64,000 nucleotides of DNA from NCBI GenBank assembly GCA_964017065.1, contig OZ024785.1, positions 13,843,592 to 13,907,591 on the forward strand. Reading direction: 5' to 3'. The position numbers were made by a program, and so were the translations under genes. Below the pieces are notes generated by a model. It did not search any database. It was not told the origin of the DNA and saw only the letters and a program-made list of their open reading frames with translations. Shown one piece after another: positions 20,116 through 30,095 of the stretch (position 1 is its first letter; every line of letters starts with the position of its first letter). Source of the stretch: Haliclona indistincta (lineage: Eukaryota; Porifera; Demospongiae; Haplosclerida; Chalinidae).

Positions 20116-21676
20116 CATATGTTGTAATAAACCACTTCCATTTTCGTTGCGGACTTTCTAATGTTGTCATATTTGATGTTTTTTGACGTTTTCTTGCAAT
20201 AAACTTGATGATATCGGATCAAATCGTGAAAATCATATTATTTTCAATTGAATTTTTTTCCTCTTCCGAATAATTGTCCCTGTCATCAAAGAAGTTCTCC
20301 TCTGAGTTTTCCTCGTGTCGAATCATCTGCTGATGTGCATACATTGGATAGATCATTAAAGGCATGTAGCTCTGGTAAACAATACAATTGCAGTGTTCTG
20401 CAATCTGTCTCTAGTTTTTTGTTAATATAACACAAATTTCTTCAAATCTTCTATCAGATGGATTTAGTCACATATCATTAAATTCATCAATAAATTATCA
20501 AGTATTGCATATCTAGGGATATTTTTATGAAACTGTTCGAACAAGTTGTAAAAAGACAGTTCTTCCTCATTTTCTTTGGATTCCATTTACAGTGCTTCCA
20601 GCTTAGTCGATCCACTTTTTCATACTTGCACGTTTTGCATCATTTTTGCAAGTTTAAGTTGTATTTTGCACTTACCATTTGTTTTCATACCTTTTCACAG
20701 TCAGGAACAGAGAACTACGTTGCACAAGCACCGTGGAGTCGCTCCAATAGAACCAATACAAAGTCGCCATTTTATTATATTATAAATTTTTGTTGTGACA
20801 TCATCATGAACATGTGACGTCAATAATAACTGATTATAATAACTGCATAAAGAAACAAAACCTCCGACACGAACTGCACTTGTCGAAACATTGTAAAACT
20901 TAATCCCTCGTACTAGCGATGTGAAAGACACCAGATCAAGTTCAGTAACAGCCATTTGGCGGGCACTTGGCGCGCGCTTCAGATGCACGCGGCACACTCG
21001 ATGTCGTCATACAACGTAGGAGTGAAGTAGCCGACGTCATCAGTAAGACAGCAATTCGACGGCACCGTCGAGTAGTATCACAAACGCAATCGCTACTTGC
21101 AAAGCGATAAAGATACATGCCTGAATTCTGTTTTATGGATGTATCATATACCTATCATTATAAAACTAAAGGGATTTTTCTTAACTCGAAAGGTTTCTGA
21201 AGTTTGTTCTTAAAAAGTCCAGGGCATTGAAAACCTCCAATTTCAACGCTTCAACAAGCTCTGAAAAACTCTGCGCGCAAAGATAATGTTCAATTCTTGG
21301 TATACCAGTGTAAAAGGCACTATATTTACTTGAAGTGAAGTGTGTGTTCTTAACTCGAAGTAATTTTTGAGTTCACTCTTAAAAAGTAGCTACTGCAATA
21401 GTCGCACCAGTTCCTATCACGTTTGATGTCGTACAAACATTACGGTTCATTCTGTATCCTCCTGAATTGACTTTCTGATAGAGATATGATGTATCTACGT
21501 CTATTCCAAGAATCATGCATATAGCTATTGAAATAAAATTTTTACATGCGAAAATATTTCATGGTTGCAAAAAAATTAAAAAGTGGAGCGACTAAGCTGG
21601 AAGCACTGTAGCTAATTTGCTCTTACTTGTCAATTACCTGCAAGAGTAAAAAGAAGCAATTTTAACAGCTTAAGAA
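20116..21676. other. No gene supported
   Basis: AT-rich. The only structure I see is an imperfect direct repeat beginning TCTTAACTCGAA at about 21178 and 21348, both followed by CTTAAAAAGT. Short open frames have no motifs. Confidence 0.4.
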
Positions 21677-22065
21677 TTTTTTTTTTTTTTTATACTGATT
21701 TGCAAAGACAATGCAGGACTGACTAGCTAGCAGAGCTAATAAACAGACAGCCCTATATAAGAAAGGAAAAAAATAAATAAATAAAACTAAAGATAATTAG
21801 AAGATAACTGATGTTTAAAAGCAGAAGAAGAAAAACTAGATACAATATGGCTGGGCAACTGATTCCACAATGAAACAACATTAACAAAAAAAGAAAAGAA
21901 ATATGAGTTAGTCCGAGCAATGGGTTTATACAGAATAAGATTATGAGGACGACGAGGAGAAGGATGAGGGTGGAATGAAAAATAAGAAGGTGGAATAATA
22001 GAAAGATTATTTACAATATTAAAACAAACTTTAAGAGACTGAGTCTTACGGCGGGATTCAGGATG
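21677..22065 (-). mobile_element. 5'-truncated LINE (non-LTR retrotransposon) 3' end
   Basis: The frame reads ESRRKTQSLKVCFNIVNNLS, then PSYFSF, RTNSYFFSFFVNVVSLWNQL and SAFKHQLSSNYL before TAA. RR ... L-x-I-VN ... P-S-Y-F ... R-T-N-S-Y-x-x-S-F ... WN-x-LP is the usual C-terminal end of CR1/L2/Jockey-like reverse transcriptase proteins. A 3' UTR of about 100 bp follows and ends in a 15-base poly-A on the minus strand (T run 21677-21691), as expected for target-primed insertion. The 5' end at about 22065 interrupts a P-element-like transposase frame. Confidence 0.75.
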
Positions 22066-22570
22066 TACCTTGAGTCCCATCCTCTCTAAACGACCAACAG
22101 CCTCCCAAAATGGATTAAACAAAATATCTCCATGCAATGTGAAAATGTGCATACGGGTGTCTCAATGGTGTGAAAGACCTTTAAGCATTGAAATATCTTT
22201 GACCATGATGGTCATCACTGACTTTGCTAAATCAGTACTACTTGTAGAGCTTGGTTCAAGTGAATGTTCAAAGGCAAGCATATGGTCGTTGATTTGACCG
22301 AAACCGATCAGTGTACCAGTGTGCTTCACATATACCAACTCTTCACGTATATACATTTCATCCAGAAGAATGACTCGTACTTTTTACATTTTGAAACCTT
22401 GGTTGCCAATCTTAGTTGGTCATCGACCTCATAAGAGAAACCTGGCTCAGCTGCATGTGAGTAGTCCCTCAGAGTATGTTGGGAAGGAAGTTGAATGACA
22501 TCAGACTCTCGAAGAGTATCGTATGCCTTACTGGATTGGTGCCTAGGATACAGACAAAACCTGATTATTG
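22066..22570 (-). pseudogene. P-element/THAP9-like transposase fragment, interrupted by LINE
   Basis: Reading the minus strand gives YDTLRES, VIQLPSQHTLRDYSHA, PGFSYEVDDQL, then after a shift VILLDEMYIREELVYVKHTG, IGFGQINDHMLAFEHSL, LAKSVMTIMV, and in a further frame GDILFNPFWEAVGRLERMG. These blocks occur in this order in the RNase H-like domain of P-element/THAP9-type transposases (LPS-x-R-TLRDY; LLDEM-x-I-x-x-x-x-V-x-KHTG; DPFWEAV). At least two frameshifts are present. The frame stops abruptly after GLKV at 22066 where LINE codons begin. Confidence 0.7.
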
Positions 22571-22762
22571 ACTGTCATTATGGTGCAATAATGCTGTTTT
22601 TATTGGGACTAGCCTCAGATTACACTCTGGTTGTTCCACTTCATCATTTTGACTCTGCTTCACTTTATCATTTTGACTCTGCTTCAGTACTTCACAATGG
22701 ACTATCATTCTGTAAAAAAATGTACAACACTTTCTATGTATGAAGGCAATGTACCATTAGTG

Positions 22763-22830
22763 GCACTGTTTATACACATTCACCTGGTATGCAAGTTCCA
22801 TCAAGTGCCTGAATGGCAAAGTCTGTAATC
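22763..22830 (-). repeat. Short repeat shared with the tandem-array units
   Basis: About 45 bp match 45178-45222 (and the corresponding bases of the other two units). On the minus strand both can be read as GTCIPGECV; here it is preceded by TDFAIQALD. It may be a short exon piece of a shared mobile element. No family is assigned. Confidence 0.45.
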
Positions 22831-23159
22831 ACTGCACATTATTATTGATGCGAACGTAAGAGCCTCAAACATTATTATGGTTCACCTTTTACATAGGAGT
22901 GTTCCCTCACAAACGTTCGTGTTGATAGTTGGAACTATTCGTCTTGAATTTAGCTTGACTGACCGCGTCATCTTTGACTAACAGACATGAAAATGGATTG
23001 AGTGAGAGAGTTCTATGCAGAGACAACAATTGATGCAAAGGATTGAAGGTGTGAGGTCGAATTACATCTAGGAGCTTTTAGAAAGCCTCAGAATGAAATG
23101 TCTGAGGTTAGGCGAGGGGTGAGGAGTGAAAAAAGAGGGTGGTATGGTGGAATGATCAC

Positions 23160-23400
23160 CCACTATTCGAGAACAGTGACTTAGTTTCTGGTTTAGCCTG
23201 CGTGTACTGGGTGTCATCTTCGGTGTACTGAATATAAGGTCACTGCCCTGGTCTCTTCACTACTTCGAGCTGGCAATCTTTAAAGCGCAACTGTTGATGC
23301 TCACTGCCACTACGGAGAGCGAAGTTCACACCGTTTAGGAAGAAGACGGTATTGAGGAATGACTTTGGTGAATGGTCACCTAAGATTCCCTTTGTCACAA
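23160..23400 (-). pseudogene. DUF3504/Crypton-type recombinase-like fragment
   Basis: The frame reads GDHSPKSFLNTVFFLNGVNF, ALRSGSEHQQLRF, QLEVVKRPGQ, TGA, PYIQYTED. LLNT-x-x-F ... ALR-x-GxEHR-x-LR ... Y-x-Y-x-E-D matches the segment of DUF3504 proteins that directly precedes the motif found at 1370-1648. The TGA sits where arginine is expected. As with the other copy, the catalytic C-terminal box is absent. Confidence 0.6.
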
Positions 23401-24470
23401 GCTAAATTCAATTCATTGCACGTCAGGTGTTAGTCAATAGCAACTAGCCAGCACTGATTGCATAACTATTGGTTTTTTAATGTAAAAAATAATGTAAACA
23501 CAATTATTGTGTTAGTTGTTCTTGTAATAATTATCAAGTGAGTTACTGACTATCAGACAAGTCACTGTCTGAGAGGTAACTGGCATAGAATGCTGTCCAT
23601 CAGGCGAAAGGCACAATGAAAATGTATTATGAAAACCAGCTCCCTCCCTCGTCTCCCTCCTTCGTGAGAAACTGAAGACTCAAAGGGTACAAAAGTGGTA
23701 TTGAGCATTGCTGTGTAAACACTGTTTCAGGCATAGAATTTCATTGCTAATGATCTCAATCATTGGGACCACTTTGTATGTGGATTTTAGCTATCAGATA
23801 ATTATTATCTTTATTAATTAACCATCACTAATAAAGTCAGATTCCAGATTCAGATATTATTGAACTCTGAACTTGTATCGATCACTACCACCAGGTCTGA
23901 CATCAGGTAGTGTAATAACTTGGTGAAAGTTACAACCTAAATCTATACACATAAAAAAAAATCATATTTTAGAAGATAACATCTATAATTAGTCACCTGT
24001 GTAAACCAGCAACGGTGTCCAAACTGAAAATGAATTCATCGGCGGTCCCAACTTGTTTTTAAAAACTTAAAACTGTTTAATTCACTTTCACTTTTAATTA
24101 GAGTAACTGGAATAGATTAATTTAAGCATCTAATCATAAGTGCTTGAGCTATCTCTTCAACTGCTCTTTCGCTCACCAAACACATGTACCTGGTTTATAG
24201 ATACAGTAACAAAGTCCTTAGCTACTGCAAATTTGTTAATAGCAATAGGAAAACCAGCTTTCCCATCTCGTGCTCTTCTCTAATTTTTTTACCAAAGAAT
24301 TAAGAACTGTGGAAGGAAAAGAAATCATTAAGTGTCAGGAAGTCACACAGTAATAACTATTAGTAACACTTAAGATAACACAGCAAATCATGTCTATTGT
24401 TGCATTCAATACCATTATAGAAAAGAAACAAGAATGCTACATTGTCACATAAGTAACATCTGATACACTA
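23401..24470. other. No gene supported
   Basis: AT-rich. One possible small minus-strand exon near 24005-24060 (GTADEFIFSLDTVAGLH followed by a GTGACT donor) is the only coding-like signal. Confidence 0.35.
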
Positions 24471-25185
24471 TCAGGAACCGGGGATTAGCATTTTCACTTC
24501 ATGTATCAGCACTGAGTAACAAACAAGGCTGATGTGTCTCACACGAGTATCATCTAAATGAACCGGGACTTCAACAGATCCGCACACTCCTCCCAACTGT
24601 CCCAGCATGGGAAACACCTAAAATTATAAATAATTTTGGGACTGTGGTGCCAGGTGCCTGGTCAGGAGTGTGCGGCTGTATCTTTCTGATCATTTCTTCA
24701 ATCCTAATCATTCTGGCCTATAGAAATCAGTTTCAGAGTCAGACAATGAGAAATACAATACTCAGACAGCAGTTTACCCTGTCTTCTGCAGTAAATCCGG
24801 ATTGGATGCTAGATGGTGGTCGGGAGGGGGTGTGTGAGTCAGCGATTTGCTATGCCGCGGGCTGGATCTCGGCAGCGGAAGAAAATTCTCTTCATCACTT
24901 TCAGAGTTGTAGTCTTGCAGCATGCGGCTCCGCTTGTCCCGGCAAGCTCTGACCTCTTCAAGCTGCTTCTGTAGTTCCTCCTCTCTCCTATCTTCGTCTT
25001 CTTCCACGTCTCGCTTCCCTATGCATTATAATGATAGAATAAAGCTGCACACGACAGTATTTTATATCATTACTCTTCCTATCCCGTTTTTCCGCCTTCC
25101 TCATATCTTCCTGCTTCTTCATCAGAGTTTTCTTCTCCATGTCCTTTATCGACCTCTTGCTCGCACTTCTACTAGTACTAGCCAT
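24471..25185 (-). CDS. Basic coiled-coil protein with Ser/Pro tail, at least three exons
   Basis: Exon 1 (25185-25074) starts MASTSRSASKRSIKDMEKKT and is Lys/Glu-rich. A 55 bp intron (GTAATG...GCATAG) is phase 1. Exon 2 (25018-24778) continues RKRDVEEDEDRREEELQKQL, then SESDEENFLPLPRSSPRHSK and THTPPPDHH, ending at a GTAAAC donor. A likely last exon (24617-24471, acceptor ATAATTTTAG) reads VFPMLGQLGGVCGSVEVPVH ... LDDTRVRHISLVCY to TGA, but the phase of exon 2 does not fit it directly, so a small exon may be missing between them. The start is supported by a CCAAT-containing promoter duplication 70-210 bp upstream. Predicted soluble, probably nuclear; no known domain. Confidence 0.5.
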
Positions 25186-25252
25186 CGTCCTCGCTTGTTA
25201 TTTGCACACATCGTCAAAAAGTGCGGGAAGTATTGACTTTTATATTCAAAGT

Positions 25253-25396
25253 CTATTCCGGCTGACCAATCAGATTGCAGGATAACTCAGATGGATATGC
25301 ACCACATTTCACTTTAAACCCCGCTATTCCGGCTGACCAATCAGATTGCAGGATAACTCAGATGGATATGCATCACGTTTCACTTTAAACCCCGCC
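25253..25396 (-). promoter_or_regulatory. 71 bp tandem promoter duplication with two CCAAT boxes
   Basis: A 71 bp segment is repeated head to tail with three visible base changes. Each copy contains GACCAATCAG (CCAAT at 25266-25270 and 25337-25341), the consensus of the NF-Y site, plus CGGCTGACC. It ends 68 bp upstream of the ATG at 25185 on the minus strand. Confidence 0.6.
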
Positions 25397-26338
25397 CAGA
25401 ACACATGATTATTTTAGCACTTTATTATCATTGCGAACAAGAGTCATGCAAGCATCTGTCACTTAAGTTGATGTGTGTCTCAGTCAGTTCACATCCACAC
25501 ACTATTATATCTGCTGGTCTTCTCTCATCCCAGTGCAGTGATGTCAATGCAGCATTATGTCTACTAAGGACTAAGGTGTTCTGTTCATCTTGTCTCTGAC
25601 CTCAGCTACAGCTCCTTCCTGATGGACTGAGAGGAAGGAGGGAGGGAGTCAGAGAGGAAGGGAGGGAGAGAGAGAGAGAGGAAGAGAGAGAGGGAGACTC
25701 TGAGATGGAGAGAGATAGGATAAAATAGACACAATGTGTGGAAGCCGCCGGTCACCCTACGGCAGCTACGGCGGAGGTGATGGTAATGAGAAAGAGAGAG
25801 AGAGGTGAAATACATGTACATGTTGTTACAAACATGATTGTCTGAATGGTATCCATGAGCAGAGAAAAGAGGTCGATAGTTAACTTTAGTCCCTCAATAA
25901 ATGGTCATGTGATGACTGATGTTATGAACTTATCTCTTTACACGGTTTGGCAGGAACCAGGTTAGCCTTGGGTAGTTGTGTGATCATCGTTCTTGAACCT
26001 GCTGAGGGGTCAAGAACAGACATGCATTGCGCCTTACCCAGTTGCATGCATGTTTATTATCACACAACCAGATGAGTCACTTCCTGTTACCTGTTGTCAG
26101 GGAGTGATCGTTAGTGTGTGTCCCTCCCTTAGGTGTGATTGGGAGGGGCATAACCCCCAAGAAATAACGTATTGGTATAGGTAGGTATCTAGGTATATAT
26201 AAGTAGGTAGGGGTTAATTTTTTGAGGTTCCCCAAGCCCCAACTAGAATATAATTTATTATTAATAGGCGATACAAGAGAGAAAATAATGTGAATGTGAG
26301 TAATGTACTTGGGTGATGTCAGCAAGAAACTGTGTGAG
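25397..26338. other. No gene; purine-rich microsatellite inside
   Basis: The stretch 25625-25815 is dominated by GA, GAGG and GAGA runs. Outside it there is no supported coding region; 26170-26215 has repeated TAGGTA phrases. Confidence 0.6.
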
Positions 26339-26733
26339 TTAACTTGAGAGTGTTTCCTGTTGGGATTGACCAGGGGTTGTGGGGTGGAGGGCCGCTGCTG
26401 AAAGTCTGTTCGAGAGGCCTGCCAGGTGTTCCTTGGGTAACCGGATGTACTGGAGAAACGCTGCACTCTGCCATCTTCCTAGGGCTTGGATCGTGGAGTC
26501 CTCGATACCTGCTAGGGCTGCAGATGTGGCCGCCCCGATCCTAAAGCTATGACCAGCATAGTGCTGCTCAGGCAAGCCGAGTGATTGGATGACTTGGCGT
26601 ACCTGCTCCATTTTACAGATTGCATCATACGAAAGTTTGGTGAGGCAGACTTCTTCAAGTTTACATCAGAAATGATTAGAAAATGTAACCAAAAGTGCCT
26701 GGATGCAGGCAAAAAGCTTCGTTTAGCCATCAA
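26339..26733 (-). pseudogene. Tyrosine recombinase catalytic core fragment (DIRS/Crypton-like)
   Basis: The frame at 26611-26339 reads EQVRQVIQSLGLPEQHYAG, then HSFRIGAATSAALAG, IEDSTIQALGRWQSAAFLQY. The H-S-x-R box and the following GRW-x-S-x-A-x-x-x-Y with the nucleophile tyrosine are the second half of a tyrosine recombinase active site. Upstream, in another frame to 26733, ISDVNLKKSASPNFRMM looks like the preceding strand, so a frameshift lies near 26610. The first catalytic arginine box is not found. It could be the 3' module of the element whose ORF1-like part is at 12005-12777. Confidence 0.7.
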
Positions 26734-28022
26734 GAATCAGGACTAGAGGATACTATCAAGCAGTGACAGATTGACTGATGTAGTCTATAAAGAAATTAAT
26801 ATTATAATTAAAAATAATGTTCCACTGGCACTGATAATTCAATTTTACGCATTAGCTTACAATTGTAGGTAGTAGAGGCCCTATAGGCTAGTACACGTAG
26901 ACGAGTGACTGTAGACTAACTACTGACATCAACAGAAACTTGCCAAAGGCCTTTTGTTGGCGCGCTATTGATCGTCAAAACTGATTGTAGAAGAAGACCG
27001 TGAAGGCGTGGCAGTTGGAAAAGCGAAACGCGGGTGCATACGCGAGTGTGACGTCACGTAATATGTTTTGATTTAGCGTTTCCAGTCCCTGTACTCTAAA
27101 GTCTATGCTGGCACTGTATTGCCTGTAAAAAATTAATATGCATCTGCCGTTCTGCTAAAAGTCTCACACCTTGAGAATATTGATGTAAAATAATTATAGC
27201 TGTCAATGGTTGATGCATGCAATGACCCTTGACCAGAACTAATCTCATGAATTTTACTTCATTTAACCGTGCCATGTCGACTATATCAGATGACAATTCA
27301 AAACTAGACAAATTTGTCGAAGAAATTGTCAGCAAGTTGATAAACATTAAAAAGTAATTAATATTTATTATTCGTACTGAGATTCGTGCGCGTGTGACTT
27401 TAAAGAGCAAACTACAATGATTTTCTATTATGACACTGATTGTAATCTTACCTGGATACAGGATGTATACTGAATATTCAAAGCCACTGGAAGTTGAAGC
27501 CACTAGCCAAGCCTACTTCATGAGCGCAGACTAGTCGTAACAATTTTACAACTGCCACGAGCGCCATAATAACCACATTATTGTAATAAAATTTTGTATA
27601 CTAAAATTTACGAAATATACGGACACGTAGTTTTAGTTTACGGCAATAATTCTGGAATCAAAGGGATTCCGAGGGATTCTTGTAAGATTCTTGATTCCAC
27701 ATGATGATTCTTGACTTTTTCATGATTCCTGATTCCACACTTGATTACTTGATTCTGCACGTGAATCTTGGATAAGTGTATGAGATTCTTCCCATGTGGG
27801 ACCCCTCAATCGCCGTATGGAGAGCGCATAATTATTGGCGTCTGGAGTCTGTAACATTAAACGATTGGCTCACTCTGAGAGCTTTCTAGTTGAGATTGGA
27901 GAAGTCCAATTTGTTTTTTGGCTCGATTGCATCGCGAGCGTCATTTAGCGGCTCTTACAGTTCTTGGCACCGACTGCATGATGGCGAAGCAACCGCGACT
28001 AGAAGTTTTTTCATTGCCACAC
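26734..28022. other. No gene supported
   Basis: No recognisable coding region. 27049-27056 is a perfect TGACGTCA (CRE) in a GC-richer patch that could be a promoter. 27655-27775 has many copies of the phrase TTGATTCC/GATTCTTG in loose tandem. Confidence 0.4.
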
Positions 28023-28514
28023 CTAGAAATTCTTCAGTGCGCTGGAATAGCTCTTCCTCATGCTCGGAATACCCATTGTGGTCAGAATATGTTCTAATCT
28101 GGCATTGCCTCCTCCTGATGACATCTGCCTAAGAACTGCAGCCAAGTTGATATGCCATTTTTTGCTGCAGCTGGTGGAGTTCGTGATACGTCTGGATGAA
28201 TTGATTGTGAACTCCACTTGACATTTGCTACACTTGGCTAGTAGAACAACTACCAGGCCAATGTGTGATAGCTCTTCTTCTAGCACAAAGTACCCCTCAC
28301 ATTGAGCACTGTGTGATGTCAATTCTTTGACTGCCTTCGATAGTTCTCCCATATTCATTATTCTGCTGCCTGGAATACATACTGCCTGCTCTGGATTCTC
28401 TTTGTTTTTTTGCCATCTAGCAGCATTAGCTGAATTTGCTTGACGTCTCCTCTTTTCACTCACACGACCAAAGACTCCTACTTTATCTGTGATAAAGCTG
28501 TCGGTGTAGTTCAC
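28023..28514 (-). CDS. Mutator-like transposase N-terminal region
   Basis: An acceptor (ACAATAG) at 28515 opens a 163-codon frame: basic start (EKRRRQANSANAARWQKNKE), then CEGYFVLEEELSHIGLVVVL, CSKCQVEF, then INLAAVLRQMSSGGGNARLE and LTTMGIPSM. The order E ... G-L-x-x-x-L ... C-x-x-C-x-x-x-F ... N-x-x-x-V-x-G/R-x-M-x-x-GGG ... L-x-x-x-x-G-I-P corresponds to the N-terminal domain of the Mutator-like transposases common in animals and sponges. The frame is uninterrupted but ends at 28023 without the DDE core, so it is either one exon of a larger gene or a truncated copy. Confidence 0.55.
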   Translation of the reverse strand: MNYTDSFITDKVGVFGRVSEKRRRQANSANAARWQKNKENPEQAVCIPGSRIMNMGELSKAVKELTSHSAQCEGYFVLEEELSHIGLVVVLLAKCSKCQVEFTINSSRRITNSTSCSKKWHINLAAVLRQMSSGGGNARLEHILTTMGIPSMRKSYSSALKNF

Positions 28515-28628
28515 CTATTGTATACACACATTTATAATGCTTTTATCATTATAAAATACTATACATGCTGTACAGTGTCAGCTATTTGCTTTTGCTCTAT
28601 TTTTGTTACTTATTTTGTTACTACGTCT

Positions 28629-28754
28629 TAACACTCAGAACTCTTAACTCTCTGATCTTCTCAAAAAGATACTGCTGATGCTTGGGGTACAATCCAGCAA
28701 GAGTGATGATGTCTTGTGTCTCATTTGCTTCCAGAGCATTCTTTTAGCTACAGT
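28629..28754 (-). CDS. Short terminal exon, unknown
   Basis: After AGCTAAAAG the frame reads ALEANETQDIITLAGLYPKH then FEKIRELRVLSVKT and TAG. Protein-like composition; no family recognised. It lies 115 bp upstream of the Mutator-like exon on the same strand and could belong to a different gene. Confidence 0.25.
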
Positions 28755-29438
28755 TTGGTATTATTCACTTCTATGTAGGGTTGTTTACAAAAGAAAGATC
28801 ATTAACACTCAATAGTCTCAGTCGGCATGATAGTATAGACACTTTCAGTGTTGATCATAAGTTCCCAAGTGTGGTGCAGGGGGATTTGATTGTCGTGAAG
28901 TCTGCGTGGTCTTTGAGGTTAGGAGTTGTCTGTGATCTGGTTCTTCCTGAGAGTGGGTATCCTCTTGCGGAGTGTTAAGATATTGGCATGTTACACATTG
29001 AAAGTGGTGAGTGTGAATGATAGTGTTAGTGTAAGCATTTTCACTGCTCCATATCCGATGCAAACTGGCTGTGATATAGTAGAAAGCAATATGAAGCAGA
29101 ATGCTCAGGGCACAGGCTTGATTATATTGCACGTACCTCACTTGATATCTGATGATTAATTCTTGATTCTGAAAAAAAAATTAAAAATAATAATAATATA
29201 AATACTAAAATGCAAGTTATACCTCTTATGTGTGATAAAACTTCCTTAGCTCTTATTTTTAGCTGATGCAATTTTTAGCTTTTTTATTGATGAAGGTGAC
29301 AGTAATAATGAGTATGATATCAAGGTGACAGTCAAGTATGATATCACGTGACAGTAATAATGAATATTCAGATTAAATAATATTGAAGTGGTTAATATGA
29401 TCATGAATAAACATTCAAGTGATTAAGATAATAGTTCC
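28755..29438. other. No gene supported
   Basis: Stops in all frames and no motif. 29285-29355 repeats the phrase GGTGACAGT with AATAATGA. Confidence 0.4.
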
Positions 29439-29908
29439 TTACAGATGTGTTGCGGGCTTGTGACCTAGAACACTATCCATAGCCTCGAAATAATCCCATT
29501 CCTTCCTTTCTTCTCCTGTCTTCAGTTGCTTGTCTTTTATCTTCTTGTAATCGCCCTGTAGTTTCTTCATTTTTTCACGGCACTGCTCGTATGTACGAGT
29601 ACAGCATCCCTTGTCCCGAAGTTCTCTAGCAATTTTTTGGTAAACATCATGATTCCTGTGGCAGCCTTCTAGCTGTACTTGAATATCAGCTCTAGCCCAA
29701 ATACCTTGTCACCATGTAATTCACCTGCTGTAAACCGTTTGCTTCGGTATTTTGACGGCTTTTCTCTGTGAGGCTGAAGTAGCTTGAGGGCTCTGGTGAC
29801 ATTGCCTCGTGCGTCTACTTGCGGCACGTCTTCACCTGATGAGCTCAGAGTAATAATCAGAAAGCAAGTATGCGATGGCAAACGGAGCCAAAAATTGATC
29901 AATGCCAT
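29439..29908 (-). pseudogene. Myb/SANT-like DNA-binding domain gene fragment
   Basis: The frame ending at 29439 reads IWARADIQVQLEG, NHDVYQKIARELRDKG, RTYEQCREKMKKLQGDYKKI, then WDYFEAMDSVLGHKPATHL and TAA. This is the trihelix/Myb-SANT-like domain (Myb_DNA-bind_4 type) of SCAN/ZSCAN-related and transposon-derived regulators: L-x-x-IWAD ... RN-x-x-VY-x-x-IA ... QCR-x-K-x-K-x-L ... Y-x-K-x-K ... LG-x-KPA. The first helix is replaced by an upstream frame (29908-29669, VPQVDARGNVTRALKLLQP), so the join at about 29706 needs a frameshift. Confidence 0.6.
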
Positions 29909-30095
29909 GCTTTGGCGGGGATTATATACCTATGACAATACCTCTCACAATACAATCCTTACCCAGTTGTCTCAGAAACAGCTTCTGAAAATTCAATTTT
30001 GGGCGTTTACTGGCAGGTTCTGTTATTTCGGTACTTTTGATTTTGAAATTGTAGTTGAAAGGGTGTGTAAACTGTGACCTCCTGCTACTGAGATT

